This document shows, in pieces, positions 8,062 through 15,353 of a stretch of DNA of 33,836 bases. Under the pieces are notes generated by a model. The model searched no databases. It worked only from the letters and a program-made list of their open reading frames with translations, and had not been told where the DNA came from. Every line of letters begins with the position of its first letter. Position 1 is the stretch's first letter. This stretch comes from CAYMJK01 sp043101635 (GTDB taxonomy: Bacteria > Planctomycetota > Phycisphaerae > Phycisphaerales > UBA1924): assembly GCA_043101635.1 (NCBI GenBank), contig JBICIE010000098.1:1-33836 (forward strand), read 5' to 3'. A program made the position numbers and the translations under genes.

Positions 8062-9393
8062 ATGCTCGCCCTTCCACTCCATCCCGCCCAAAACGGCCAC
8101 GCAAACGGCTGCGCCAGCGCCTGTTCCACCCCCTGCGCCATCGCCCCGCCGGGTCACGATGTCGACGACCTCCCCCCTCCGCGCGCGCACCCTGGCGCCG
8201 CCGCCACCCCGAGTCGCGCCACCTCCAAGAAAAACACAGACGCCGCTCCCCCCACCCTCGCCCCGCGCAGCGGGGAGAGGATGTCCGCGCAGCGGACAGG
8301 TGAGGGGTATAGGAAGTCCGCGAGCGAAGCTCCCTCTCCCGCCCCCGGCGGGAGAGGCAAGGCACGAAGTGCCGCGGTGAGGGTGACAGAACAACCCGCG
8401 AGCGAAGCGAGCGCTCCTCATTCTCTCCCCGATCCTCCCATCCCCCCGCCCCCGCCCGAGCCCATCTGCGACTCTCGCCTCATCGAGGAGTACTACCGCG
8501 GTCAGCTCGACATCTTCACCCTCGCCCGCTCCTGCAACATGACCATCAAGCAAGTCCTCGCATGGCGCAGGCGCGAAGACACGCGCGACACGATCAAGGA
8601 TCTCGACGACTTCGCCGACCAGCGCACCCGCGACATCATCGTCCAGGCCCGACCCGCCGCCGCGGCGTCCCTGCGCTACCACGCCATCGACATGCCCGCC
8701 GCCGAACTCACCGGCGCCCAGGCCCTCCGCGAAGAAACCCGCCGCAAAGCCGCCACCACCCTCCTCCGCGGGGTACCCCCCCACTCCGTGGGGGGCTCTT
8801 CTCCTGCCCCCGGCGCGCGTCGCGCCAGAGCCGCCGAGTGCAACCAGTCGGCGCCAACTCCTGACCCTACCCCGTCTTCATCATCTTCAATGCTCCTCTC
8901 TTCTATCTGGGCCTCCTTGCGCGCCGACCTCGAAGACGAAGCGCCCGGGCCTGAAATAGCTCGAGACGTGAACTCCTCTTCCCCCGCCGCCGGCGGGGGA
9001 AGTGCCGAGCCCAGCGAGGCGAAGGGGGTAGATCAGCCCGCGAGCGCAGCGAGCCCCCTCTCCCGCGCCTCGCGGGAGAGGAAGCGGCACGAAGTGCCGC
9101 AGGTGAGGGTGACAGAACAGCCCGCGAGCGCTCCACGTCCTTCCCGTTTGCAAGACCACAGAACGGCGCCGCTCGTCCCCCAGCGGGCGGCGTCCCCCGT
9201 CGAGCGCGCAAACCACCACGGCGCCGCCGGGATCGCCGCGGCCGCCTCACGCCCCGCGAACACGCCATCTCAAGATGAACCTGTCGGCCGCCCCGCGCCG
9301 CCGCCCCTCACGCCTGGACGCTCAGCGAGCCAATCCCCTCCGGCGTCGGCGCCGCAGCGCCCCCGCCCCGCTCCCTGCGCAGCTTCTCCATGA
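8062..9393 (+). CDS. Helix-turn-helix protein interrupted by in-frame palindromic repeats
   Basis: An open frame of 443 codons. Only its middle looks like a normal globular protein: about residues 136-238, from ICDSRLIEEYYRGQLDIF through TLARSCNMTIKQVLAWRRRE (a plausible helix-turn-helix) to AELTGAQALREETRRKAATT. Both flanks are low-complexity Pro/Ser/Ala/Arg sequence encoded largely by five palindromic repeat copies (8254-8313, 8332-8412, 8771-8826, 8978-9050, 9057-9134). The start is uncertain: there is no good ribosome site at 8062, and the next ATGs lie in repeat DNA or past the core's beginning. The last 86 bp overlap fliS on the other strand, which is unlikely for an intact gene; the original 3' end was probably lost or frameshifted. 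The core is likely a DNA-binding regulator; I do not recognise the family. Confidence 0.4.
   Translation: MLALPLHPAQNGHANGCASACSTPCAIAPPGHDVDDLPPPRAHPGAAATPSRATSKKNTDAAPPTLAPRSGERMSAQRTGEGYRKSASEAPSPAPGGRGKARSAAVRVTEQPASEASAPHSLPDPPIPPPPPEPICDSRLIEEYYRGQLDIFTLARSCNMTIKQVLAWRRREDTRDTIKDLDDFADQRTRDIIVQARPAAAASLRYHAIDMPAAELTGAQALREETRRKAATTLLRGVPPHSVGGSSPAPGARRARAAECNQSAPTPDPTPSSSSSMLLSSIWASLRADLEDEAPGPEIARDVNSSSPAAGGGSAEPSEAKGVDQPASAASPLSRASRERKRHEVPQVRVTEQPASAPRPSRLQDHRTAPLVPQRAASPVERANHHGAAGIAAAASRPANTPSQDEPVGRPAPPPLTPGRSASQSPPASAPQRPRPAPCAASP
8254..8313 (+). repeat. Composite palindromic repeat (copy D3)
   Basis: Opens ACCCTCG, then hairpin 8261-8275 (CCCCGC, loop GCA, GCGGGG), GAGAGG, hairpin 8282-8298 (TGTCCGC, loop GCA, GCGGACA) and closing GGTGAGGGG. 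The same order, hairpin-hairpin-GGTGAGGG, is seen in copies D1 and D2. The opening CCCTC can pair with the closing GAGGG, which would make a two-armed structure. Confidence 0.7.
8332..8412 (+). repeat. Composite palindromic repeat (copy D1)
   Basis: Hairpin 8333-8357 (CCTCTCCCGCC pairing with GGCGGGAGAGG), hairpin 8361-8373 (GGCAC, loop GAA, GTGCC), then GGTGAGGGTGACAGAACA and a GCGAGCGAAGCGAGC tail. From the GGCAC hairpin onward it nearly matches copy D2 over about 45 bases. Confidence 0.8.
8771..8826 (+). repeat. Palindromic repeat (copy A3)
   Basis: The first 26 bases (GGGTACC, arms CCCCCCAC and GTGGGGGG, loop TCC) are identical to copy A1, which lies in the opposite orientation in the glycosidase gene. 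A second hairpin follows at 8812-8826 (GGCGCG, loop CGT, CGCGCC). It is translated in a different frame from A1. Confidence 0.78.
8978..9050 (+). repeat. Composite palindromic repeat (copy D4)
   Basis: A perfect 11-bp stem, CTTCCCCCGCC / GGCGGGGGAAG with loop GCC (8978-9002), then GCCGAGCCCAGCGAGGC and GAAGGGGGT, followed by the CCCGCGAGCGCAGCGAGC tail shared with copies D1 and D2. It lies in frame in the HTH reading frame. Confidence 0.72.
9057..9134 (+). repeat. Composite palindromic repeat (copy D2)
   Basis: A perfect 11-bp stem, CCTCTCCCGCG / CGCGGGAGAGG with loop CCT (9057-9081), then a 7-bp stem GCGGCAC / GTGCCGC with loop GAA (9084-9100), then GGTGAGGGTGACAGAACA and CCCGCGAGCG. It is the closest relative of D1. 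Confidence 0.8.
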
Positions 9394-9751
9394 GCAGGGC
9401 CCAGGTCTCGCGCTCGAACTCGAGCAGCTCGATGACCTTGTCCATCCGCGCCACATCCTTCTCCATGCTGACGTTGACCAGTTCGTTAAAGAGGAACACG
9501 TAGACGGAGTGCACCCGCTCGGCCAGTTCCGGGTTGTGCTCGCGCCGGATGGATGTCATCAGTTCCATCACGATCGCCCGGCACTGGCTGATGCCGTTGT
9601 ATGACTGCTCGAAGTCCCGCTTCGCCAGGCCCTCCCGCCCCATGTGCGCAAAGCGGATGGCCCCGTCGAGCAGCATCAGGCGAAGCTCCTCGGGGCTGGC
9701 GGTCAGCACCTTGGTGCGAAGGTACGCGTTGGTCGTCGTGGCATCGGTCAT
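9308..9751 (-). CDS. fliS: Flagellar export chaperone FliS
   Basis: A 147-residue protein of usual length (about 125-150). FliS binds the flagellin C-terminus in the cytoplasm and keeps it unfolded for export. Family features: an N-terminal NAYLRTKVLTASPEELRLML (family YxxxxVxTASPxELxxMLY), LDGAIRFAHMGREGLAKRDF, then a helical bundle with YNGISQCRAIVMEL and FLFNELVNVSMEKDVARMDK (family YxYLxxxLxxAN...D...V). It follows fliD with 37 bp between, the usual fliD-fliS order, so the two should be one transcript. No strong ribosome site is visible; it may be translated by coupling. No flagellin gene is present in the window. Confidence 0.93.
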   Translation of the reverse strand: MTDATTTNAYLRTKVLTASPEELRLMLLDGAIRFAHMGREGLAKRDFEQSYNGISQCRAIVMELMTSIRREHNPELAERVHSVYVFLFNELVNVSMEKDVARMDKVIELLEFERETWALLMEKLRRERGGGAAAPTPEGIGSLSVQA

Positions 9752-9788
9752 GGTTCGTTGTTCAGATCGGTTCCGTGGTCTCTCGACT

Positions 9789-12644
9789 TCAGCCCACCCG
9801 CGCGATGGAGCCCAGCGACGCCTGCTGCGACTGCAACTGCCCGATGGCCCGCTCCAGTGCCACGAACTGCCGCTGCAGGATCAGCCGGCGCGTCTCCAGC
9901 CGCACGTTGAACGCCTGGATCCGCTGCTCCTGCAGCTCGATCTGCGTATCCAGCGTGCGGTTGCGCACCGTCAGCACGCCGTCGATCGAGTTGATGTAGC
10001 TCTTGGCGAACTCCTCGAGCTGCGCCACCACGCCCAGCGAGCTGAATGTTTCCTTCGCCTCCGGATCGCGCACCACGATCCCGCTCGGCAGCGTCGTCGT
10101 GCCGCCGACCGAGTCGATCTCCCGCGCCACGAACAGGTTCTTGACGCCCTCGGCGTCCTCGGCGATCGCCTTCCGAAGCTGCTCGGCGTCCAGCTCGAGC
10201 TTTCCGCCGCTTCCGATGGTCACGCCCACCTCGGCCAGGAAGCGGAACGATCCGCTGACGCTGTCCGCCGGCGCATTGGCGATCGCGAACAACTGCGACC
10301 GGGCCGTCAGCGCCGCCGAGTCGCCCAGCAGCGCCCCGCGCGCTTCGGTCTCCTGGTCGTAGCGCGTGTGAAAGTCGATCCGGTCGACCAGGTCGTTGAA
10401 CGCGTCGATGAACTCCTGGATCTTCGTCTCAAGTTCGGCGCTGTCGGAAGTGATCGAGATCGTGACCGGATCCTCGCTCGCCTGCCGCGCCTCCAGCGTC
10501 ACGTCCCGCAGCACGCCCTCGAACGTGTTGCTCGTCGAGTTCAGCAGCACCGCCTTGGCTGGATCGGTAGAGCCGAAGAACAGCCGCGCGTTCTGGCCCT
10601 CCTCCAGCGTCGTCAGCCCCAGGTCGAACCCGCCGGTGTCGATCAGGAAGCGACCCTCCAGCCCCGCCGTGTCGGCCGTCAGGCTCAGGTGGTACGGCGT
10701 CGAGCCCGTTCCGTCGTTGACCAGCGACGCCCGCACGCCGACGTCAGCGCTGTTGATCTTCGCGACGACATCCTCCAGCGTGTCCGCCGCATCGAACTCG
10801 ACGACGGCCTCGAACGAGCCGTCGATCGTGTTGCTCGCCCCGGCGCTTTGGGCCTCCCCGGCGATGCGCAGGCGCGTCGCGACCGAGCCGGACTCATCCT
10901 CGATCTTGATCTTGACGGTCCCCGGCGACCCGCCGCCGGAGAGGTCCTCGACGATCTCGATGCCGTCGCCGGTCGCGTTGATCCGGGCCTCCACGGCGAT
11001 GCCGGCGCTGTTGATCTCCTTGAGCACATCGTGGATCGTGCGGGCGTCGTCGCCGATGTCGATCACCGCCGTCGCGCCGGTCGCGTCGGTGATCCGGAAG
11101 CGCCCGGTCCCGACGCCCCGGCCGTTGTTCAGCGTGCTCAGCAGCGTCGAGCGGGAAATGTACTGGTGCTGCAGGTTCCCGCTGGCGACGCTGTCCTGGG
11201 CGACCCCGCCCGGGCCGGTGCTGATCCCCAGGGCGGCCGCCGTGTCGGCGCCCTCGACGACCGTGTTGCCCTCGACGATGAAGTTGCCCGCGCCGCCGGT
11301 GGTATCGCGCAGGATCAGCCCCGTGCCGTTGGCGTCCAGCGAGGCGGTCACCGCGCCGCCGGTCTGGCTGGCGATGTCGGCCATCAGGCCAGAGACGTTG
11401 CCGCCCAGATCCAGCGTCAGGTTGTGCACCCCGCCCGAGCGATCGGTGATCGTGAGCGTCCCGTCGCCGAGAGCGCCCGAGCCGCCCAGCAGCGACTGGA
11501 CCAGCGTCGTGTTCAGCCCCGCGAAGATGCGCGACCCGCTCAGCATCGTCGTTGCCGAGCCGAGCAGCCCGAGATCCGCCGCAGTTGTTCCGGCCGTCGA
11601 CGTGTTCTCCGCCACCTCGATTGTGCGCCCGCCGACGGTGTCGACGATCTCCAGGCCGAGCCCGTCGGCCCGAACCCGCGCCTCGACATCGGTGATCCCG
11701 GCGTCACCCAGGGCGGTGTTGATCCGTCCGAGCACGTCGGCGACCGACGCCGCCCGCGGCGTCTCGACCTTGCCATCGACGATGATGTCGCCGAGGTTGA
11801 TCTTCGCCTGCACGCCGTCGACCGTCACGGTGAAGTCATGCCCGCCGAAGACATTGGCGATGAAGACGCCGTTTCCGTCGTTGAGGTCGCTGAGTTGCAC
11901 GCCTGCGTGCAGGCCGTAGACCGTGTCGCCGAGCAGGTCGCCGGCGCCGCTCTTGGCGATGCCGAGCGTCTCTGCGGTTGTCGCGCCATCCAGGCTGACG
12001 ACCGTCAGGCTCTGTGGCCCGCCGGCGGTGTCGACCAGCTTGAAGGCGCCATCCTCGACCGTCGCCGTCACACCGATGCCAGCGCTGTTGATCGCCGCCA
12101 GCACTTCGCCGACCGTCCCCGCCCGGGACAGGTCCACGGTGGCGCTGGTCCCGTCGGTGTCGGTGATCTGGATCCGGCCGCGCTGGATGCCGGCGCCACC
12201 GTTGAGGTCGGACAGGCTGATGTCGCGGTCCAGCCGGGCTTCCACGCCTTCAAACGTGAACGACGCGGCGCCGAAGGGCGATCCCGAGGCGGGGTCGGCG
12301 AAGCCCTTGCTCAGCAGCCCTTGCGTCGTAACGAGCCGGTCGACCAGGAACGTGAACGCCCCTTCGGGGGCGCCCGGCTTGGCAAGGGCGGTCAGCGCCT
12401 CCGGCTTGGTGCTCGAGGTCGCCCGGCCATCGAAGGCCTTGCTGGTCCGCAGCGCCGCCGCGGCGGTCTGCAGGGCGCTGAGGCGGTTGTTGATGTCGAG
12501 GTAGCTCGACTGCTGCGTCTGGAGCTGGATCAGCCGGCGCTGGGCCAGCAGGCGGGGCCGGGCCTCGACCGCCAGGATCTGCTCGATCAGCGAGGCGGTG
12601 TCGATCCCGCTGAAGATGCCGATGCCAGAGGTGATTCCGCCCAC
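9789..12644 (-). CDS. fliD: Flagellar hook-associated protein 2 (filament cap) FliD, enlarged
   Basis: GTG start at 12644 with AGGAG 8 bases upstream; 951 residues, against roughly 450-670 in most bacteria. FliD caps the growing filament and folds incoming flagellin. The FliD N-domain spans about residues 1-110 (GITSGIGIFSGIDTASLIEQ). The C-domain is at about 690-945 (IQEFIDAFNDLVDRIDFH, GVVAQLEEFAKSYI, and a coiled-coil end with RLETRRLILQRQFVALERAI). The extra length is in the middle, where four flagellin_IN-like units can be seen at about 143-205, 250-335, 385-455 and 501-570. Each starts LN(D/G/N)G.G or LLGGSG and contains ITD.(D/S/T)G and usually a V..IN.AGI.V.A segment. These would form extra surface domains on the cap. 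Minus-strand pair with fliS. Confidence 0.93.
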   Translation of the reverse strand: MGGITSGIGIFSGIDTASLIEQILAVEARPRLLAQRRLIQLQTQQSSYLDINNRLSALQTAAAALRTSKAFDGRATSSTKPEALTALAKPGAPEGAFTFLVDRLVTTQGLLSKGFADPASGSPFGAASFTFEGVEARLDRDISLSDLNGGAGIQRGRIQITDTDGTSATVDLSRAGTVGEVLAAINSAGIGVTATVEDGAFKLVDTAGGPQSLTVVSLDGATTAETLGIAKSGAGDLLGDTVYGLHAGVQLSDLNDGNGVFIANVFGGHDFTVTVDGVQAKINLGDIIVDGKVETPRAASVADVLGRINTALGDAGITDVEARVRADGLGLEIVDTVGGRTIEVAENTSTAGTTAADLGLLGSATTMLSGSRIFAGLNTTLVQSLLGGSGALGDGTLTITDRSGGVHNLTLDLGGNVSGLMADIASQTGGAVTASLDANGTGLILRDTTGGAGNFIVEGNTVVEGADTAAALGISTGPGGVAQDSVASGNLQHQYISRSTLLSTLNNGRGVGTGRFRITDATGATAVIDIGDDARTIHDVLKEINSAGIAVEARINATGDGIEIVEDLSGGGSPGTVKIKIEDESGSVATRLRIAGEAQSAGASNTIDGSFEAVVEFDAADTLEDVVAKINSADVGVRASLVNDGTGSTPYHLSLTADTAGLEGRFLIDTGGFDLGLTTLEEGQNARLFFGSTDPAKAVLLNSTSNTFEGVLRDVTLEARQASEDPVTISITSDSAELETKIQEFIDAFNDLVDRIDFHTRYDQETEARGALLGDSAALTARSQLFAIANAPADSVSGSFRFLAEVGVTIGSGGKLELDAEQLRKAIAEDAEGVKNLFVAREIDSVGGTTTLPSGIVVRDPEAKETFSSLGVVAQLEEFAKSYINSIDGVLTVRNRTLDTQIELQEQRIQAFNVRLETRRLILQRQFVALERAIGQLQSQQASLGSIARVG

Positions 12645-12783
12645 GCTGCCAGCTCCTGTCTGCGTCCGAGAACACCGAACTCGCTCCCAGATGCAAGCTC
12701 AAGATCGGCGAGCCGGCAGACGGCTCTGCAGCCCGATTGGGCGGCAATACAGTTTGGCGCAAGCCGGTCGGCCCGGCTTGCCG

Positions 12784-13437
12784 ATGGGAGTTGCGTTGCC
12801 GCAGACCGAGACCATGCTGCGCCGGGGGACGCTCGCGATCAGCGGGCTGCTGGCGCTCAGCGCGCTGGCGCTGGCCGGCTTCGGGGCTGCGGCGAATCCG
12901 CCGGTCTGGTTCGTCGTGGGCTTCGAGGGGGTGGTGCTGGTCACGGCGGCGTTCGGCGTGCTCTTCGGGCTCGGCCGATTCCCGCAGGCGCCGGCGATGA
13001 CGCTGGCTCTCCTGGCAGGCTCGGTCGGTCTGTGCTCGCTGCTGGGTTACCTCTCCACGGGAGTCGCCGGGCACATGGCAGGGCCCGTGCCCCTGAAGCC
13101 GGTCGTCGGCGCCCGGCTCGCCCTCGCCGCGCTGCTGGCCGCTGGGGCGGCGGTGGCGGCCCTGGGGACGAGCCCGGGCCTGTGGCGGCGGGCCCTCGTC
13201 GGCGTCGCCTTGGCTGCGATCCCAACAGCCCTGGCCGCCGTAGTACTGGTCGGGCCGGGGCGGCCGTTGGTCGGTGCGATCACCTCGCTCGGCGTGACGG
13301 TGGCCGTCGCCGCCGCGGCGGTCGCATTCCTCACGTGGGTCGGGCTGGTCTCGGCCGGTACCCACCTCGTGATCACTTCCTTCGAGCGGGCCCTGCCGGC
13401 TCCGTGGGAGGGCGGCGAGAAGTCCGATAACTCCTGA
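12784..13437 (+). CDS. Six-helix membrane protein of unknown function
   Basis: About 217 residues, almost wholly hydrophobic. Six membrane segments can be seen: ISGLLALSALALAGFGAAA; VWFVVGFEGVVLVTAAFGV; MTLALLAGSVGLCSLLGYL; ARLALAALLAAGAAVAALG; ALVGVALAAIPTALAAVVLV; and ITSLGVTVAVAAAAVAFLT. The tail ALPAPWEGGEKSDNS is polar and probably cytoplasmic. The start may be 12784 or the ATG at 12814 (MLRRGTLAISG, with a positive N-terminus that suits the first helix); neither has a strong ribosome site. The frame is open further upstream to 12598, but that would overlap the fliD start. No family recognised. The DUF4230 gene follows after 34 bp, so the two are probably co-transcribed. Confidence 0.65.
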   Translation: MGVALPQTETMLRRGTLAISGLLALSALALAGFGAAANPPVWFVVGFEGVVLVTAAFGVLFGLGRFPQAPAMTLALLAGSVGLCSLLGYLSTGVAGHMAGPVPLKPVVGARLALAALLAAGAAVAALGTSPGLWRRALVGVALAAIPTALAAVVLVGPGRPLVGAITSLGVTVAVAAAAVAFLTWVGLVSAGTHLVITSFERALPAPWEGGEKSDNS

Positions 13438-13471
13438 GCAATCGGGCGAGCCAGAGTCCGAAAGAACAGTC

Positions 13472-14143
13472 ATGCTCGAATCCGTCATCCTGGTGTTCCT
13501 GCTCGTCATTCTCGTCGCGGCCCTCGCTTTCGGGGCGGGGTTCATCCTGCGCCGGCGGGCCGGCCAGTCGGAGATGACGATCCGGGCTCAGATGATCGCC
13601 CAGCGCGTGCGCACGGTGGGGCGGCTGGTGGGCCTTGAGGTCTTCGCCAAGGAGATCGCCACCGCCACCAAGGGATGGGCGTGGCTGCCGCCGCTGGTGC
13701 TCAGCCAGGCCAAGCTGGCGATGATCTTCAACTTCGAGAAGCAGTACTGGATCGACCTGAGCCGTCTCAGCGACGATGATGTCGAGTCGCTGGGCGAGGG
13801 GAAGTACCGCATCCACCTTCCGCCGCTGGAGTCGAACATCCGTTTGACGGACGTGGTGCCGTACGACATCCAGGCCGGCAAGGCGCTGGGGCTGGTCGAT
13901 GTCATCCCGATGAACGCCGAGCGGCAGAAGGCCCTGATGAGCCAGGCCCAGGAGCAGGCTCGCGAGCTGTTCGCCGGCAAGGACGAGACCTACGGCAACG
14001 AGGCCATGCGCAGCATCGGGCGCCAGCTTCGCAGCCTGCTGGCGCTGTTCGACATCCAGGTTGAGATCCTGTGGCGCGAGGCCGAGCCAGTCGAGGGCCT
14101 GACCGTGGGTGAGCGGGCCCAGAAGCTGATCGGGGTCGCGTAG
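13472..14143 (+). CDS. DUF4230 family membrane-anchored protein
   Basis: A 223-residue protein with one N-terminal membrane anchor (residues ~4-26, SVILVFLLVILVAALAFGAG) and an RRR stop-transfer. The soluble domain fits DUF4230: a strand segment MIFNFEKQYWIDLSRLSDDD, the GKYRIHLPPLESNI segment (family gxxxIxLPxpxI), VVPYDIQAGKALGLVDVIPM, then helices with ALMSQAQEQAREL and the terminal AMRSIGRQLRSLLALFDIQV. DUF4230 has no settled function; it is found at the envelope of many bacteria. It is 34 bp after the six-helix membrane gene. Confidence 0.72.
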   Translation: MLESVILVFLLVILVAALAFGAGFILRRRAGQSEMTIRAQMIAQRVRTVGRLVGLEVFAKEIATATKGWAWLPPLVLSQAKLAMIFNFEKQYWIDLSRLSDDDVESLGEGKYRIHLPPLESNIRLTDVVPYDIQAGKALGLVDVIPMNAERQKALMSQAQEQARELFAGKDETYGNEAMRSIGRQLRSLLALFDIQVEILWREAEPVEGLTVGERAQKLIGVA

Positions 14144-14168
14144 TCACTGGCGAGCTCGGGGAGTTCAA

Positions 14169-14501
14169 GTGTCGCAGAGTTGCGATTCGCTGCTCCGGTT
14201 GATGAAGTGGTACGACGCTCGCTGTGATGGCGAGTGGGAACACAGCTTCGGCATCAAGATCGAGACGCTCGACAATCCTGGCTGGAGCATCGAAGTCGAC
14301 CTGAGCGGCTCTGGTCTGGAGGATCGCGCCTTCGAGCGGCTCGAGCGCGGAGTTGGCGACGACAACCACGATGATGAAGGATGCGAGACCGGTCCGTGGA
14401 TGGTGTGCTGGGTCGCAGATCAGCGGTATCACGCTGCATGTGGGCCGGCGCAGCTCCGTGAGGCACTTACGGTGTTTCTCGACTGGGCTGGCGTTCCTTA
14501 G
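14169..14501 (+). CDS. Immunity protein of the Imm53 family
   Basis: A 110-residue protein. GTG start at 14169 with GGGGAG 5 bases upstream. The sequence matches what I know of Imm53: LLRLMKWYDARCDGEWEHSF, then GIKIETLDNPGWSIEVDL near the start, and a final LREALTVFLDWAGVP. Imm53 proteins are small cytoplasmic antidotes found beside polymorphic toxins (RHS, WapA-type and others). No toxin gene is adjacent: DUF4230 lies before it and deoC converges behind it, so it is an orphan. The only RHS toxin candidate in the window is about 13 kb away. Bases 14221-14280 are 34/60 GC, lower than nearby genes, which supports acquisition by transfer. The family call is from memory of its motifs and is fairly secure. 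Confidence 0.85.
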   Translation: MSQSCDSLLRLMKWYDARCDGEWEHSFGIKIETLDNPGWSIEVDLSGSGLEDRAFERLERGVGDDNHDDEGCETGPWMVCWVADQRYHAACGPAQLREALTVFLDWAGVP

Positions 14502-14513
14502 GGAGGCGGCCGT

Positions 14514-15353
14514 CTACGCGAGCGCCTGCGCCAGCCGGTCCAGCAGCGTTGAGGCGCCGAGGCGCAGGCGCTGCGGGTCGAGCCAGTCCGGCCCGGCGAT
14601 CGCCGCGGCAAGCCGCATGTAGGAGATCGCATCTTCGGGCGTGCGCAGCCCCCCGGCGGCCTTGAAGCCGATCGCCTTTCCTGCGCGCGCAGCGCTGGCG
14701 ATCGTCTCCAGCATGATCACCGCGCCCTCGGGCGTCGCGCCCGCAGCGCCCTTGCCGGTGCTCGTCTTGAGGAAGTCGCCGGGGCCGAGTTGTTCGATCA
14801 CGGCCGCGGCGACCTCGCGCAGCAACTCGGCATCCGGAATCTCGCAGGTTTCGAGGATCACCTTGAGGATCGCGCCCGGCGTCGCGCCGACCGGCTCGCG
14901 CATTGCGCCGACCTCGGCGACGACCTGCTCCAGCTTCCCATCCAGCAGCATGCCTCGGTTGATCACAATGTCGATCTCGGCGGCGCCGGCTTCCAGCGCT
15001 GCGCGGACCTCCGCGATCTTCACGCTCAGCGGCGCCTGCCCGTGCGGAAACGCGCCGGCGACCGCGCACGGGCGCACGGCTGAGCCATCCAGCGCTTCGG
15101 AGGCAACCCCGACCAGCGATGAATGCACGCAGGCCGTGGCCACGTGTGCGCCGCCGTCGGCTTCCAGCGGGCGCCGGGCTCGGGCGCACAGGGCCCGCAC
15201 GGCGCCGGGCGTGTCGGTCGCGTTGAGCGTGGTCAGATCGAGCAGCCCGATGGCGGCGCCCAGCAGGCGCCGGCGCTCCGCCTGCGGCAGCGGACTGGCG
15301 AGGATCTGCTCAGCCCGCGCTCTGGCCGTGCTCCACGAGTCGCTCGTCGTCAT
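14514..15353 (-). CDS. deoC: Deoxyribose-phosphate aldolase
   Basis: A 279-residue class I aldolase that cleaves 2-deoxyribose-5-phosphate to glyceraldehyde-3-phosphate and acetaldehyde in deoxynucleoside catabolism. Signature residues are present: the Schiff-base lysine K164 in ILKVILETC (family LKVIxET), the second lysine K196 in DFLKTSTGK, the acid D128 in EIDIVINRG, plus AGAFPHG and a phosphate-binding GFKAAGGLRT. Family enzymes are 220-260 residues; the extra length is an N-terminal helix. Its ATG (15353) lies 44 bp inside the end of the upstream alpha/beta hydrolase gene, so the two are translationally linked. A later start would shorten it but lose MTTSDSWSTARARAEQIL, which could be authentic. 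Confidence 0.94.
   Translation of the reverse strand: MTTSDSWSTARARAEQILASPLPQAERRRLLGAAIGLLDLTTLNATDTPGAVRALCARARRPLEADGGAHVATACVHSSLVGVASEALDGSAVRPCAVAGAFPHGQAPLSVKIAEVRAALEAGAAEIDIVINRGMLLDGKLEQVVAEVGAMREPVGATPGAILKVILETCEIPDAELLREVAAAVIEQLGPGDFLKTSTGKGAAGATPEGAVIMLETIASAARAGKAIGFKAAGGLRTPEDAISYMRLAAAIAGPDWLDPQRLRLGASTLLDRLAQALA

Noticed and set aside
6794..8380. Open frame of 528 codons antisense to the phosphoesterase
   Set aside because: Arg/His-rich shadow; the minus strand has all the metallophosphoesterase motifs.
8254..9134. CRISPR array
   Set aside because: The repeats are unequal, irregularly spaced and internally palindromic, with no constant spacer length and no cas gene.
12660..12720. 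Flagellar sigma54 or sigma28 promoter upstream of fliD
   Set aside because: A TTGCAT is present on the minus strand, but the GG needed 10 bases before GC is absent, and no TAAAGTTT/GCCGATAA pair is seen.
9534..13430. Open frame of 1,298 codons on the plus strand across fliS and fliD
   Set aside because: It is the shadow of the unmistakable fliD/fliS genes.
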